Below, piece by piece: positions 16,742 to 25,665 of a stretch of DNA of 25,808 nt. The stretch's first letter is position 1. Every line of letters starts with the position of its first letter. Source of the DNA: Coemansia sp. RSA 922 (Eukaryota; Kickxellomycota; Kickxellomycetes; Kickxellales; Kickxellaceae); the NCBI GenBank assembly GCA_027577415.1, contig JANBQS010000220.1, positions 1-25,808 on the forward strand. Direction: 5' to 3'. Position numbers and translations under genes: made by a program. The notes under the pieces were generated by a model. That model was given only the letters and a program-made list of their open reading frames with translations. It searched no databases and was not told the origin of the DNA.

Positions 16742-18259
16742 TCACTCTTTAACCCAGGCTTTGATATCCTCCGCTATTCCCTCGCTATTAAGGCTTGGTC
16801 TAATGACGACAAATGCCTTTGGTACTTCAGTTTCCTGTGCTTTGTTAAACACTTGGATCACCGCGGCATCAAGCACCGCTGGATGGTCCATCAATAGCCC
16901 TTCAAGCTCGGCGGGCGCTACCTGAAAGCCCTTATACTTTATGAGCTCCTTTTTACGATCCACGATATAGTAAAACCCATTCTCATCGACGCGGCCAACA
17001 TCGCCAGTATGCAAGAACCCATCCCTGTCGATAGTCTGTGTAGTTGCCTGGGCGTTCTTAAAGTATCCCATCATTATATTAGGACCGCGCATACAAATCT
17101 CGCCCAGCTCATTAGTGCCGAGTCGCTCGCCGCTGTCACTGACTATTACGCACTCCATGGATGGTCCCAAATATCCAATCGATCCCTCTGGAGTTCCCCG
17201 TATACGCGCCCGATGCGTGGCCGGCGAGGTCTCGCTCAGCCCATATGCCTGCATAACGCAGCATCCCAGTCTTGCCCGAGCCTCCGACTGAGTCTCGCGC
17301 GAAAGTGGCGCCGCAGCACTACCAATATACATGAGCGAACTGAGATCGTACTTGTCCACAATGGGGTTCTTGGCCAGCTGTATGATTATTGGGGGCACCA
17401 GCTGAGCAGCAACCACTTTATGCCGCTCGGCCAATATGCAGAACTGTTCTAGATCGAATTTAGCCATGACAATCTGATGGTGTCCCTTGGCTAGCGACAG
17501 GAGCATTACGAGGACTAGTCCGTAGGAGTGGAAGAACGGGAGACATGACATGTGCGCTTGCTGGAGGGTGTTGCGCTCGGCTGCGGCGATATGCGGGTCG
17601 TGGGCTTCCATGATGACCATTTGCAAGATGTTGCTGGCGATGTTGGCGTGCGAAAGCAAAACGCCCTTTGGCAGCCCCGTAGTCCCCGAACTAAGCAACA
17701 AAAACGCTGGCGTATTGCGGGCCTGCTCTGCCGTAGCCAAACGAAAACGGTTGTAGGGCTTGTCGCTCAAAACCTCGTGCACTGTGTTCTCACGCCCGTC
17801 GATTGTCAGGATACGGTGGCGCATTATGTAACTGTCGCTGCCATTTATGGCCTTTAGCACGGTGGGCAGGTTTTGCTCGGTGGCAATTACAGCTTTGGCC
17901 TCGGACAAGTTCAGCACATGAGTAATCTCGCCAACGGTGTATGCTGGATTGGCTGTCGCACACACCAAGCCAGCCATGAGCGCGCCTAAAACGATGGCTG
18001 GGTAGTAAACAGTGTTTGGAATAAGCACTGCGATCATGTCTCCGCGCTGAAGACCCAGGCTGTTGACTAGTCCCGAGGCAAATCGATCGGCCATGCGTTG
18101 CACATCCATAAAGCTTTGCATTGTGACATGGTCCGTTAAAGCAGACAAACTGGGGTTGACTCCAAACGCCGAGTGTCTTTCGGCATGCTCAAAGACGAAC
18201 GAGGCCAAGTCCTGTGTTGGCGGTTCGGCGATGCTTGGAAACGGCGAAGTGAATATCAT
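16742..18259 (-). CDS. 4-coumarate:CoA-ligase-like acyl-CoA synthetase, truncated by in-frame TGA
   Basis: This ORF has 505 residues from ATG at 18257-18259 (MIFTSPFPSI, typical of fungal 4CL-like proteins) to TGA at 16742. It is an ANL-superfamily enzyme: it activates a carboxylic acid with ATP, then forms the CoA thioester. Visible core motifs are A3 LLSSGTTGLPKGV (189-200), A5 AYGLSETSPATH (about 338-349), A7 GFLHTGD (414-420) and A8 DRKKELIKYKGFQVAPAELE (434-453). The final 43 codons, with the A10 Lys, follow the TGA in frame, so the intact length would be 549, normal for the family. Relatives often read KERVAHYK; a CGA-to-TGA change (Arg to stop) explains the lesion. The substrate is unknown; an aromatic or medium/long-chain acid is possible. 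The full-length protein would end in AKL, pointing to peroxisomes. It could be a real nonsense allele, stop readthrough or a sequence error. Confidence 0.88.
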   Translation of the reverse strand: MIFTSPFPSIAEPPTQDLASFVFEHAERHSAFGVNPSLSALTDHVTMQSFMDVQRMADRFASGLVNSLGLQRGDMIAVLIPNTVYYPAIVLGALMAGLVCATANPAYTVGEITHVLNLSEAKAVIATEQNLPTVLKAINGSDSYIMRHRILTIDGRENTVHEVLSDKPYNRFRLATAEQARNTPAFLLLSSGTTGLPKGVLLSHANIASNILQMVIMEAHDPHIAAAERNTLQQAHMSCLPFFHSYGLVLVMLLSLAKGHHQIVMAKFDLEQFCILAERHKVVAAQLVPPIIIQLAKNPIVDKYDLSSLMYIGSAAAPLSRETQSEARARLGCCVMQAYGLSETSPATHRARIRGTPEGSIGYLGPSMECVIVSDSGERLGTNELGEICMRGPNIMMGYFKNAQATTQTIDRDGFLHTGDVGRVDENGFYYIVDRKKELIKYKGFQVAPAELEGLLMDHPAVLDAAVIQVFNKAQETEVPKAFVVIRPSLNSEGIAEDIKAWVKE

Positions 18260-18460
18260 TATTGAAAAAAGTAATTATAGCAAACTGGCTAAGGTAGGGG
18301 AAGAAAAAAAAAAAAGAGATATGCCAAAAAAGTGTGGCGGGCTATATTAGCGATCACAATTACGTTTCTCATGCCAGCTAAACAACTGCGCGCCACATGG
18401 TCAACTCCCTGATTACGTCCAAAAGGTGAATTGGTAAGAAAAAAGAAGAAAAAAAAATAT

Positions 18461-20143
18461 CTATTCTTGTTCATCAACTTTAGAACTATCGTCAGAGGGC
18501 ATAGTAGACTTATAGTCTATCGGCAAGACGAGGAGAAAGGCGACAGCAGCGAATGGCACTGTAGCGATAAAAACCTTGTGCAGGGCCTGAGAGAACGCAT
18601 TGACAAGAAGAGCACGCAAGGCATCGGGCAACCCCGCACTATAAATCTTTGTTTGATCGTCGGCCGAGTCCAGAATAGTCTTTTCATAGTCCGGAAACTG
18701 TTTCGCCAGCGAGTCGAGTCTTGGTTCGAGAGAATTTTGCATGACGCTTTGCAGAATCGCCACACCCATGCTATACCCGAGAACTCTCATAAAGATATAC
18801 AACGAGGTAGTAGCCGCCAAGTCCTCGGTCGCCGATGCCTTTTGCGCCACAAGCATCAGCAGCTGGATAGATATACCAATGCCAATACCCATGACGAGCA
18901 TAAATGCGACTTCCTCGCCGGTGGTCGTATCTTCGTCCATGAGAATCATCAGACCCGAGCCAATAACAAACATGGTAAGTCCAATCACGATAAACTCGCG
19001 ATACCTGCCAACCTTCTTCACCGCTATACCTGCGAGTATCGCAAATACCGAGCAGCCCGTCAGATACGGTATCAAATGCAAGCCAGCAGTGACGTTGCTG
19101 GCGTTCTTGACTGATGCGTACCAAATCGGAATAAAAAATATCGGTGCGTACATAGCCGCACCCATGAACAATTGGCCAACGACGACGAGACAGACGTTGC
19201 GAATACGGAACAACTCGATTGGGACGGCAGGCTGCCTGGCAACCTTCCACTCGATGAGGATGAACAGACCCAAGGACACGCAGCTAAACACCAGCAAGCA
19301 AACAATACGAGCGGACGACCACGCATAGTTTTTGCCACCCCAGTTCAGCGCCAGCAGCAGCATAGTAATGCTTCCGATAAGCACCAATGAGCCGAGGATA
19401 TCGACCTTTTTGAGCTTTTCGGCCAGAGAGCCCGTAGGCTGCGGCATCCGCAAGAGCAGTGCCATGACGATGAGTAAAACGCCGCCGACCGGCAAATTGA
19501 TGAGAAACGCCCAGCGCCAAGAAACATGGTCAGAAAACACGCCGCCCAACAGTGGGCCAGCAACCGAGGCGACCAGCCACACTGCGCTGACCACGCCCAA
19601 GTACACGGGTCGTTCTTTCTCGGTGGTTATATCAGAGATAATAGTGAACACCATAGTCTCAATTCCAGCACCTCCGACGCCCTGGAGTGCACGGCCAAAG
19701 ATCAGCCCGCCCATGTTTTTTGCCCAGCCGGCAGCCGCGCTACCCGCCATGAACAAAACAATGGAGCTGATCAGCGACGGTGCTCGCCCAAAGATATCGC
19801 TCAGACGACCGAATAGCGGCTGCAATGCGGTTAGTGTAACCATGTAGGCCGTTGCAATCCAAGCGGCGCTAGACAGTGCGTTGAACTCGTGTGATATCTT
19901 GGGAATAACTGTTGTCACTATTGATGTGTCCAATCCGACGAGCAAAATGGACAGCGACAGCGATATCGTGATGACCACTCGACGGAATGACGATAGCTGG
20001 ACAGCGGCCTTGGGTGCCGACTTTTCAACATCGGTGTTGATTTCGGAGGCCGCTTCAGCTGCCGCTAATGTCGGCGCTGAATCTGCTATTCGTGGATCAG
20101 GCGCCGATGCCTTAACTTGGTCCTTATCGTCGACTATGCCCAT
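18461..20143 (-). CDS. MFS drug:H+ antiporter of the DHA2 (14-TM) type
   Basis: ATG at 20141-20143 gives 560 residues; an earlier in-frame TTG is unlikely to be used. The stop is TAG at 18461-18463. After a soluble N-terminus (about 1-52), hydrophobic segments fit 14 transmembrane helices. Conserved MFS motifs are LDTSIVTTVIPKI (71-83, DHA2 helix 1), GRLSDIFGR (112-120, motif A), GRALQGVGGAG (150-160, motif B), GPLLGG (196-201, antiporter motif C) and WRWAFLINLPVGG (209-221, typical of DHA2). Such proteins export drugs, toxins or small metabolites using the proton gradient, usually at the plasma or vacuolar membrane. The substrate cannot be read from sequence. It is flanked on the same strand by the ligase (about 200 bases downstream) and the glucosidase (upstream). 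A TATAAAA at 20243-20249 lies about 100 bases before the ATG. Confidence 0.9.
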   Translation of the reverse strand: MGIVDDKDQVKASAPDPRIADSAPTLAAAEAASEINTDVEKSAPKAAVQLSSFRRVVITISLSLSILLVGLDTSIVTTVIPKISHEFNALSSAAWIATAYMVTLTALQPLFGRLSDIFGRAPSLISSIVLFMAGSAAAGWAKNMGGLIFGRALQGVGGAGIETMVFTIISDITTEKERPVYLGVVSAVWLVASVAGPLLGGVFSDHVSWRWAFLINLPVGGVLLIVMALLLRMPQPTGSLAEKLKKVDILGSLVLIGSITMLLLALNWGGKNYAWSSARIVCLLVFSCVSLGLFILIEWKVARQPAVPIELFRIRNVCLVVVGQLFMGAAMYAPIFFIPIWYASVKNASNVTAGLHLIPYLTGCSVFAILAGIAVKKVGRYREFIVIGLTMFVIGSGLMILMDEDTTTGEEVAFMLVMGIGIGISIQLLMLVAQKASATEDLAATTSLYIFMRVLGYSMGVAILQSVMQNSLEPRLDSLAKQFPDYEKTILDSADDQTKIYSAGLPDALRALLVNAFSQALHKVFIATVPFAAVAFLLVLPIDYKSTMPSDDSSKVDEQE

Positions 20144-20505
20144 GAAAGTGGTAAGATATGCCAAATGTCAAAAAAGGGAATTATATGAAGCGAGTGGTTT
20201 TCTATATGGAAGGAAGGAAAAAAGACTTGGCTTCTGCATATCTTTTATAGGTGGTAGTCGCTCAGTACATACAGGAGTTGGGTGGTATTTAGTTGTTGGT
20301 GTAGTAATTGGGTAGATCCGAGTGTGTCCCGAAAACGCTGATAGGCTTGTGTGACATGGTCCACAAATTCGTGACTGCGGCCACCGCAGATGTTTCACAA
20401 CAAAAACAAAAAATTGAGATTGGGGTCTGGGAATAAATTTATTTTTATTCTTTCACTTGCTGCGGTTCTCAAATAAGAAAAAGGTAAAAATAATAACACC
20501 CGTCA
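20144..20505 (-). promoter_or_regulatory. Intergenic: glucosidase 3' end and MFS promoter
   Basis: These 362 bases contain no gene. On the minus strand a clear TATA box, CTATAAAAGA (20241-20250), lies about 100 bases upstream of the MFS ATG. The AT-rich stretch at about 20400-20500 is suitable for 3' processing of the upstream glucosidase transcript. Confidence 0.55.
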
Positions 20506-22995
20506 TTAGAGATGCTCAAGAACGTCATTGGCGTTGGCCACTAGGTCAACGACCGCAATAAGGTCTGTCTGCGTGTATGGATTAATCACAACGTTGACTG
20601 GTGCTGGCTCGATCCTGCGCTTGAGATCGCGATCCCAGAAAGACAGGTCTTCAGCCTTGAGCTCGAGCGTAACGTTTTTCGTCTCGCCAGCCGCCAAGTC
20701 GACCTTGACAAAGTTGCGTAGACGATAAAGTTCCAGTGCATAGCCCACGCGATACTGCTGGTGAGTGAATAACATCACCGACTCCTTTTGCGCATACAGT
20801 CCGTTGTTAATAACGCTGACCGAGGCCGTGATGGGTTCACCAGGGCGCAGTACGTTGCTCGATAGTGTGACGTTGGAGTATGTCACTTTGGAATAGCCCA
20901 GGCCGTATCCAAACGCCCACTGTGGATTGTAGGATACATACGATGACTGCCAGATGGTCGTGCTAGCCTGAGCTTCGGTAGCTGGGTACGAGTACGGCAA
21001 ACGACCCGAAGGGTTAACCGCTCCATAGAGGATCTCGGCAATGGGCAAGCCGCCATAGGAACCCGGTAGATACGCTTGGACGATAGCTGCGGCAACATCA
21101 GGGATTCTGCCAAGCCCACGCGGACGACCCTCGACGAGCACCACAACGATAGGTTTCTTGGCCTTTCTGGCCAAAGTATACACGAGGTTGAGCTGTTGCC
21201 AGGGCAACACCAGACTGTCAATGTTACCTACGTTTTCAGCATAGGTCTTTTCGCCCAGACCAACGACGATCTTGTCAGCTAACTTGGCAGTAGCAATAAC
21301 TGTGTCGATGTCAATAAGCGTCGTTCCGTCAATGTCTACACCCGGCATGTATAGTGGCACCGAACCAGTGACTTGCTGCACGCCCTTGATTACCGTGTCG
21401 CCAAAACCCTGGTAAATAGCGTCACCCTCGGCGTCGGATGGTCCTTGCCAGTGAACATTCCAGCCGCCGCCCATATAGCGCGTCGAGTTAAGTGTCGGGC
21501 CAACAAACAACACCTTTTCGTACTTGTTGAGGGGCAATACGTTATTGTTTTTGAGCAGCGTCACTGACTCGCGCACCGCATCACGAGCAGCCTCAATATC
21601 CTGCGCAGAACCCACTGTACTCGCCAACGCCTGGTCTGTATACGGGTGCTTGAAGAGACCGAGATCTTTCTTGAGCTGCAAGATGCGGGCAACAGACTCG
21701 TCCAAACGACTATCCGATACAACCCCACGCTTGACTAAGCCAGCCGTTATGTTAGCAAACGAGGAGTCGTCTGCGACCATACTCATGTCAATCGACGTAC
21801 GCTCCAGTGCAAGTTGAGTCGCCTGAGTCAGATCTTTGGCTGTATGGTACATGGTCGCTTGGCTGTTGATCTCTCCCCAGTCGGTGACAAGCATGCCCTT
21901 GAATCCTAGTTGTTCACGTAGCAGCTTTCTCAGGTAATAATTAGAGATCGTCACAGCCTCACCATTAACGACACCGTAGCTCTCCATAGCAGTCGCAACA
22001 CCAGCGTCGATAGCAGCCTTGAACGGCGGTACGTAGTATTCGAGCAACTCATGGGCGGCAATATGGCGGTTGGCGCGGTCAGAGCCATCGAAGGGATATC
22101 CGTACCCAATGAAATGCTTCATACAAGCAGCCACTCGTGAGCGGTCATGTTTGTAGTCGCCCTGGTACCCGTTGACAGAGGCGGCGCCCATCTTGGAGGC
22201 CAAATACGGGTCTTCGCCAAAGTTCTCGTACGTGCGTGACCACAGCTTATTCACGGCCAAATCCAAAATAGGAGCAAACGCCCAGTGCACGCCCGCAGCG
22301 CGCGTGTCCTTGGCAGCGATCCGACCAGCGTCATATGCGAACTGTGGGTTAAAAGTAGCTGCTGTGGCAATTCCCGCCGGGAAAATCGTAGCGCCCTTGA
22401 CGTAGTTGGCGCCGCGCACAGAGTCAAGACCCCAGATAACGGGGATCTTGGAGCCACGCTCCAGCGCAATCTTTTGGACTGCGTCAGTAAAGGCGCCAAA
22501 GGTTTTGGGCGAGTACCAGTTGTACTTTCCGCCGTGGTTGGCCGGCGTCTCCAAAAACGAGCCCACCTTCCATTCGTCGATCCAGTACTCAACTGCTGTA
22601 CGGTTCAGCTCGCCGTTGCAGTCGATAAGCTGACCAACCTCGATCTGCGTCATCTGGCCAACTTTCTCCTTGACACTCAACCGACGAACCATGTGCATGA
22701 CGTCAGAGTCGATAGATCCAGGGCCGACGGAGTACTGTGGCATGGCTTCAAAGGAGTAGGCGGGAAGAGGACTAATAGGTTCGGGGTCGTTTACCTGGAT
22801 TCCATTCCAAATACACACAGGTGCAACAGAGCTCGTCGCTACATTGCTGCTGCTAGCATCCTCCAGCCCAGTCACGATGGCACCGATCATAGGATATTCT
22901 GCTTGATCGTCGCTGCTTTCAGTATCAGATGTGGCTAAAATGGCAGGTATCGCTAGAAGCGACAAAGTGTAGTATAGAAGTGACGCGTAGCGCAT
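20506..22995 (-). CDS. Secreted glycoside hydrolase family 3 beta-glucosidase
   Basis: ATG at 22993-22995 gives 829 residues (an in-frame TTG 15 bases upstream is unlikely) ending with TAA at 20506-20508. Residues 1-21 form a signal peptide (MRYASLLYYTLSLLAIPAIL, then A). The GH3 (alpha/beta)8 domain shows WGLDSVRGANY (substrate-binding Asp at about 191), the MKHFIGYG loop (about 292-299) and GMLVTDWGEI. In the last motif Asp372 is the expected catalytic nucleophile. The second alpha/beta domain follows (SVTLLKNNNVLPL, then VVLVEGRPRGLG). A fibronectin-III-like C-terminal domain begins near VTASVSVINNG. The enzyme releases glucose from beta-glucosides or short beta-glucans outside the cell or in the lysosome/vacuole; resemblance to the lysosomal/exo-beta-glucanase branch is my reading of the motifs. 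All expected parts are present and there is no visible lesion. Confidence 0.93.
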   Translation of the reverse strand: MRYASLLYYTLSLLAIPAILATSDTESSDDQAEYPMIGAIVTGLEDASSSNVATSSVAPVCIWNGIQVNDPEPISPLPAYSFEAMPQYSVGPGSIDSDVMHMVRRLSVKEKVGQMTQIEVGQLIDCNGELNRTAVEYWIDEWKVGSFLETPANHGGKYNWYSPKTFGAFTDAVQKIALERGSKIPVIWGLDSVRGANYVKGATIFPAGIATAATFNPQFAYDAGRIAAKDTRAAGVHWAFAPILDLAVNKLWSRTYENFGEDPYLASKMGAASVNGYQGDYKHDRSRVAACMKHFIGYGYPFDGSDRANRHIAAHELLEYYVPPFKAAIDAGVATAMESYGVVNGEAVTISNYYLRKLLREQLGFKGMLVTDWGEINSQATMYHTAKDLTQATQLALERTSIDMSMVADDSSFANITAGLVKRGVVSDSRLDESVARILQLKKDLGLFKHPYTDQALASTVGSAQDIEAARDAVRESVTLLKNNNVLPLNKYEKVLFVGPTLNSTRYMGGGWNVHWQGPSDAEGDAIYQGFGDTVIKGVQQVTGSVPLYMPGVDIDGTTLIDIDTVIATAKLADKIVVGLGEKTYAENVGNIDSLVLPWQQLNLVYTLARKAKKPIVVVLVEGRPRGLGRIPDVAAAIVQAYLPGSYGGLPIAEILYGAVNPSGRLPYSYPATEAQASTTIWQSSYVSYNPQWAFGYGLGYSKVTYSNVTLSSNVLRPGEPITASVSVINNGLYAQKESVMLFTHQQYRVGYALELYRLRNFVKVDLAAGETKNVTLELKAEDLSFWDRDLKRRIEPAPVNVVINPYTQTDLIAVVDLVANANDVLEHL

Positions 22996-23421
22996 GTTCA
23001 AAGATAGCAACTACTAGAGTAAATAAAATAAAATAATGACAGGCAGCGAGCAGAGAGGAATCACAAATCAGAAAGCCACAGAACAGAAAAGCCAGGTCTT
23101 TGGGAGAGTTTTAACAGATACAATGAAGCTACGGTGGCTTGCTACATACACACGCTGTTGCAACAATGAGGCATCTTGCTGAAAACGGATGCTGGCGCGA
23201 TTCATTTGACCTTCCCCCAGTTCCCTTCTTTTATATTGACAAGCCGCCGCCACTGCCTTCATTATATGAAAAGCCCAAACAAATTTTGCAAGTTATTAGA
23301 AAGTCATTAAATAAGGCAAAAACGTTTCTAATCGTTGAAAATAATACTACTAACATTTACTGCTCTTGTTGTGTGTGGCATCCTGATTTTTCGCTAATAT
23401 ATTATAATGCATTGGTCACCA
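22996..23421 (-). promoter_or_regulatory. Intergenic region upstream of the GH3 gene
   Basis: About 425 bases. On the minus strand an AATATAAAAG sequence at about 23228-23237 lies some 235 bases before the glucosidase ATG. A plus-strand frame from the ATG at 23166 to 23477 has no recognisable motif and overlaps the next gene. I treat the stretch as promoter plus the 3' flank of the F-box gene beyond it. Confidence 0.4.
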
Positions 23422-25023
23422 TCAGAAAAATTCAATATTGGCTAGGTGAGCGTAGCGGCCCTTGTGTGCGTCAATAAATTCAGCCAGGTAGGGCTCCATT
23501 GCTTGTGGTACAAACAGCTGCGAGAGTGCACTTGTGCGCCGAATAAGAGCTTGGACGCCATCGAGTTTAACGTCAAAAGAACAGTCGTTGTTGAATTCGA
23601 ATAGCTTTAGCATTGCAAGTTTTTCGCCCCAAGCTGTTAGCGGATCTGCACTACAGTACAGCAACTCGTCGAAAGCAAAACCGTCATACAGCGCTGTACT
23701 GAATTTCAAATAGTGCACGATCAGTTCTGCAAGGTTAGGCAACCGAGCAATCAGTTTGCAAATAGTCGCATAGTCGACCATAACTACCTCGAGTTTCGTG
23801 AGGTTGACCCAGTGTATCAACTCAGGATCTATCTCGATATTAAATAGCAGCGATGCCGTACGCCCAATACAGATGTCGCTAAAAATCTTGTTGGTCACCC
23901 TGTAAACTTCGGCTGTCTGGTCAGGCTCGGGTGCGTGAATTTCGATGGACAGATCTCTCACCCAAGTAAGCTTCAACCGGCTGCAGTGGCGGATATTGTC
24001 GATATTCCCAAATAGATAAACTTTCTCTAGCCTGCGAAACGGTAGGTCGGTGTACAGCAGGTCGCAGTCAGGAGTACAGTTTTGAATGTACAGTTGCTTC
24101 AGCGCAGGAAAGCAAAGCTAATCGCAGTTGAGCGTGCCTGAAGCTATCTTCTCCTGTATCTTGACTTCGGTAAGCGGCGCGTTCTTGTACTCATAGGTGA
24201 TGTCGAGAATGGTCAGTTGACTAAACACAATTGGCCGAGTAAATATATCGTAGCGGAAGTGGTGCCAGGCAAAGTTAAGCGGCACTCTGTCCAGCTTTAA
24301 CACCTTGAGTGTCTCGCCACAGATACTGGGTAGCACACGAGCAGCCGACGAGTCCAGAACAAGCTCCAGCACCTTGATGTTTCTGGAAAAGTTAACCAAA
24401 CTGCAAGAAATAGACATTGACACCCTATGGATCTGGAGTTGTCCGCCGTAAACTGTCGTAAAGCAGGAGCAGATATACTCTCCTATGGATGCCATGTTAT
24501 TATAGGCCAGGTTGAGCTCAACGATATTGCGCGGGTTCCGCCCAAAGTACTGCATAGTGCGCTTAATATCAGCAGATATCTGGTCATCCACTGCAAGGGC
24601 GCCAATGTAATGATACTTAAATGCCGTGGCGGGGCCAGTGATAGTCAAAGCGTTGATGCGCTGCCAGTCAACCCAATCCAGCTTGAGAATCTCCAGCGCA
24701 ATCCTTTGTAGGCATTCGGGGGTAATTTTGTCCGGAAACTCAATCGTCAAGCGTCGGGCTGCCAGTACATACCCGCGCGAGATAAGCAGTTCGGCGTTGG
24801 AAGTCCAAAAGGGGTAAGCGTTTAATAGTGAGCCTGGCGATATAGCAAGTTCGACGTAGACCTGGTTAAACACAATGTCAATTGCTAACTTTGTCCATTT
24901 GCGGCATACGGCTAGTAGAGGCAACTTGTACTTCCATTCGTAAAGAATAGTAATCGGAGAAGCCGCCACGTAGTACAAAATCTGAGCAAGGACATTCTTT
25001 GGAAGATCGTTGATATGAAGCAT
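23422..25023 (-). pseudogene. F-box/LRR-like gene interrupted by an in-frame TAG
   Basis: The ATG at 25021-25023 starts MLHINDLPKNVLAQILYYVA, an F-box opening, continued by LPLLAVCRKWTKLAIDIVF (F-box about residues 1-55). Leucine-rich segments follow (NIVELNLAYNNM, NIKVLELVL, TLKVLKLDRVPL). At codon 302 a TAG (24118-24120) stops the frame after TLNCD. Beyond it the same frame runs on for 231 codons to TGA at 23422-23424 and continues the repeats: LCFPALKQLYIQNC, RRLEKVYLFGNI and LTKLEVVMVDY. The ORF that seems to start near 23976 begins at a TTG inside this continuous frame, so it is not a separate gene. The joined length would be 533 codons, counting the TAG. It belongs to a different F-box subfamily from the array at 1-13 kb. 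The cause is a nonsense allele or a sequence error. Confidence 0.82.
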
Positions 25024-25263
25024 AGTAAGGAAATAACGAGAATTGGAGAAGAGGTGAAGAAGAACGAAAAGCAATGCAAGATCTTTATTATCAGCTTTAC
25101 ATATCACATGCATCATTTGTCCCTATTGTGGTCAAAGGAAATGTGCAGACATGAGAATTTAAATTAAGCTGCCTTCTTCTGATGTCAATGTATCCGTTTA
25201 CATGTTTTTATGCCTAATATAAATCATTAGAAAGAAAACAATAGATAATTGCGAGCAGGGCTT
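25024..25263. other. Short intergenic region, nothing recognised
   Basis: These 240 AT-rich bases separate the F-box gene start from the stop of the next minus-strand gene. An in-frame upstream ATG at 25116 exists but adds only leader-like hydrophobic codons. Confidence 0.4.
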
Positions 25264-25665
25264 CTACTTGGCGCGGACCTGGAACGATGCAAGTTTCTGC
25301 CAGAAACCATAGTAATCTCCGTCGTTAGGCTTGGTAGTACGGACCAAATTCGTGCAGTTCACACCGGCGTACAGGTCCACTACTCTTCCCCGGGTTATAA
25401 CAAAAGTCGCTCCTCCGCTAAAGGCTTTGTCAACGTTTATGCACACTGGTGGCGAATTTCTATACTCCTTGTTCATGGATTGGGGACCATAGTTGCTTAA
25501 GTAGACATAGTCATAGGTTACGGGTACTGGTGCGGGTTTGGATGTGGGTGAAGGTTTAGGCGTGGATGAAGGTTTGGGTTTAGGTTTGGGTTTGTGTTTA
25601 GTGGGGGCTGCATAGACAAGTGCCACCAGGTAGGCAATGAGAACGAGTACGATAAAGAAGCGCAT
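25264..25665 (-). CDS. Small secreted protein with Lys-Pro repeat linker (133 aa)
   Basis: The ORF runs from ATG at 25663-25665 to TAG at 25264-25266. Residues 1-19 are a strong signal peptide (FFIVLVLIAYLVALVYA, cleavage likely before APT). Residues 20-48 are a Lys/Pro/Ser/Thr repeat tract (KPKPKPKPSSTPKPSPTSKP) that is probably extended and glycosylated. Residues about 50-133 form a compact domain with two cysteines (75 and 104) that could make one disulfide, and motifs such as NYGPQSMNKEYRNSPPVC and GFWQKLASFQV. I do not recognise the domain. The protein is likely exported to the wall or medium. Possible roles include wall structure, defence or interaction, but none is shown. The repeat tract is encoded by four near-perfect hexanucleotides (25571-25594), which can expand or contract. 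Confidence 0.75.
   Translation of the reverse strand: MRFFIVLVLIAYLVALVYAAPTKHKPKPKPKPSSTPKPSPTSKPAPVPVTYDYVYLSNYGPQSMNKEYRNSPPVCINVDKAFSGGATFVITRGRVVDLYAGVNCTNLVRTTKPNDGDYYGFWQKLASFQVRAK
25571..25594. repeat. Hexanucleotide tandem repeat (GGTTTR x4) inside the secreted-protein gene
   Basis: On the plus strand the sequence reads GGTTTG, GGTTTA, GGTTTG, GGTTTG. On the coding strand it encodes Lys-Pro dipeptides. It is coding sequence, not telomere. Confidence 0.7.

Noticed and set aside
16700..16745. Intron (GTGAGT...AG) hiding the ligase TGA
   Set aside because: GTGAGT is present, but the nearest AG gives a 19-base intron that shifts the frame. The next acceptors are also out of frame or would delete the conserved A10 region, which reads perfectly in the original frame.
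18431..20315. Several long antisense ORFs over the MFS gene
   Set aside because: Shadows of GC-richer coding sequence; the minus frame carries all MFS motifs.
23166..23477. Plus-strand frame of about 103 codons beside the GH3 gene
   Set aside because: No recognisable motif. It occupies the glucosidase promoter and overlaps the end of the F-box gene. The Cys cluster YCSCC alone is not enough.
25571..25594. Telomere-like GGTTTR repeat
   Set aside because: Only four units, in coding frame, encoding the Lys-Pro tract of a secreted protein.
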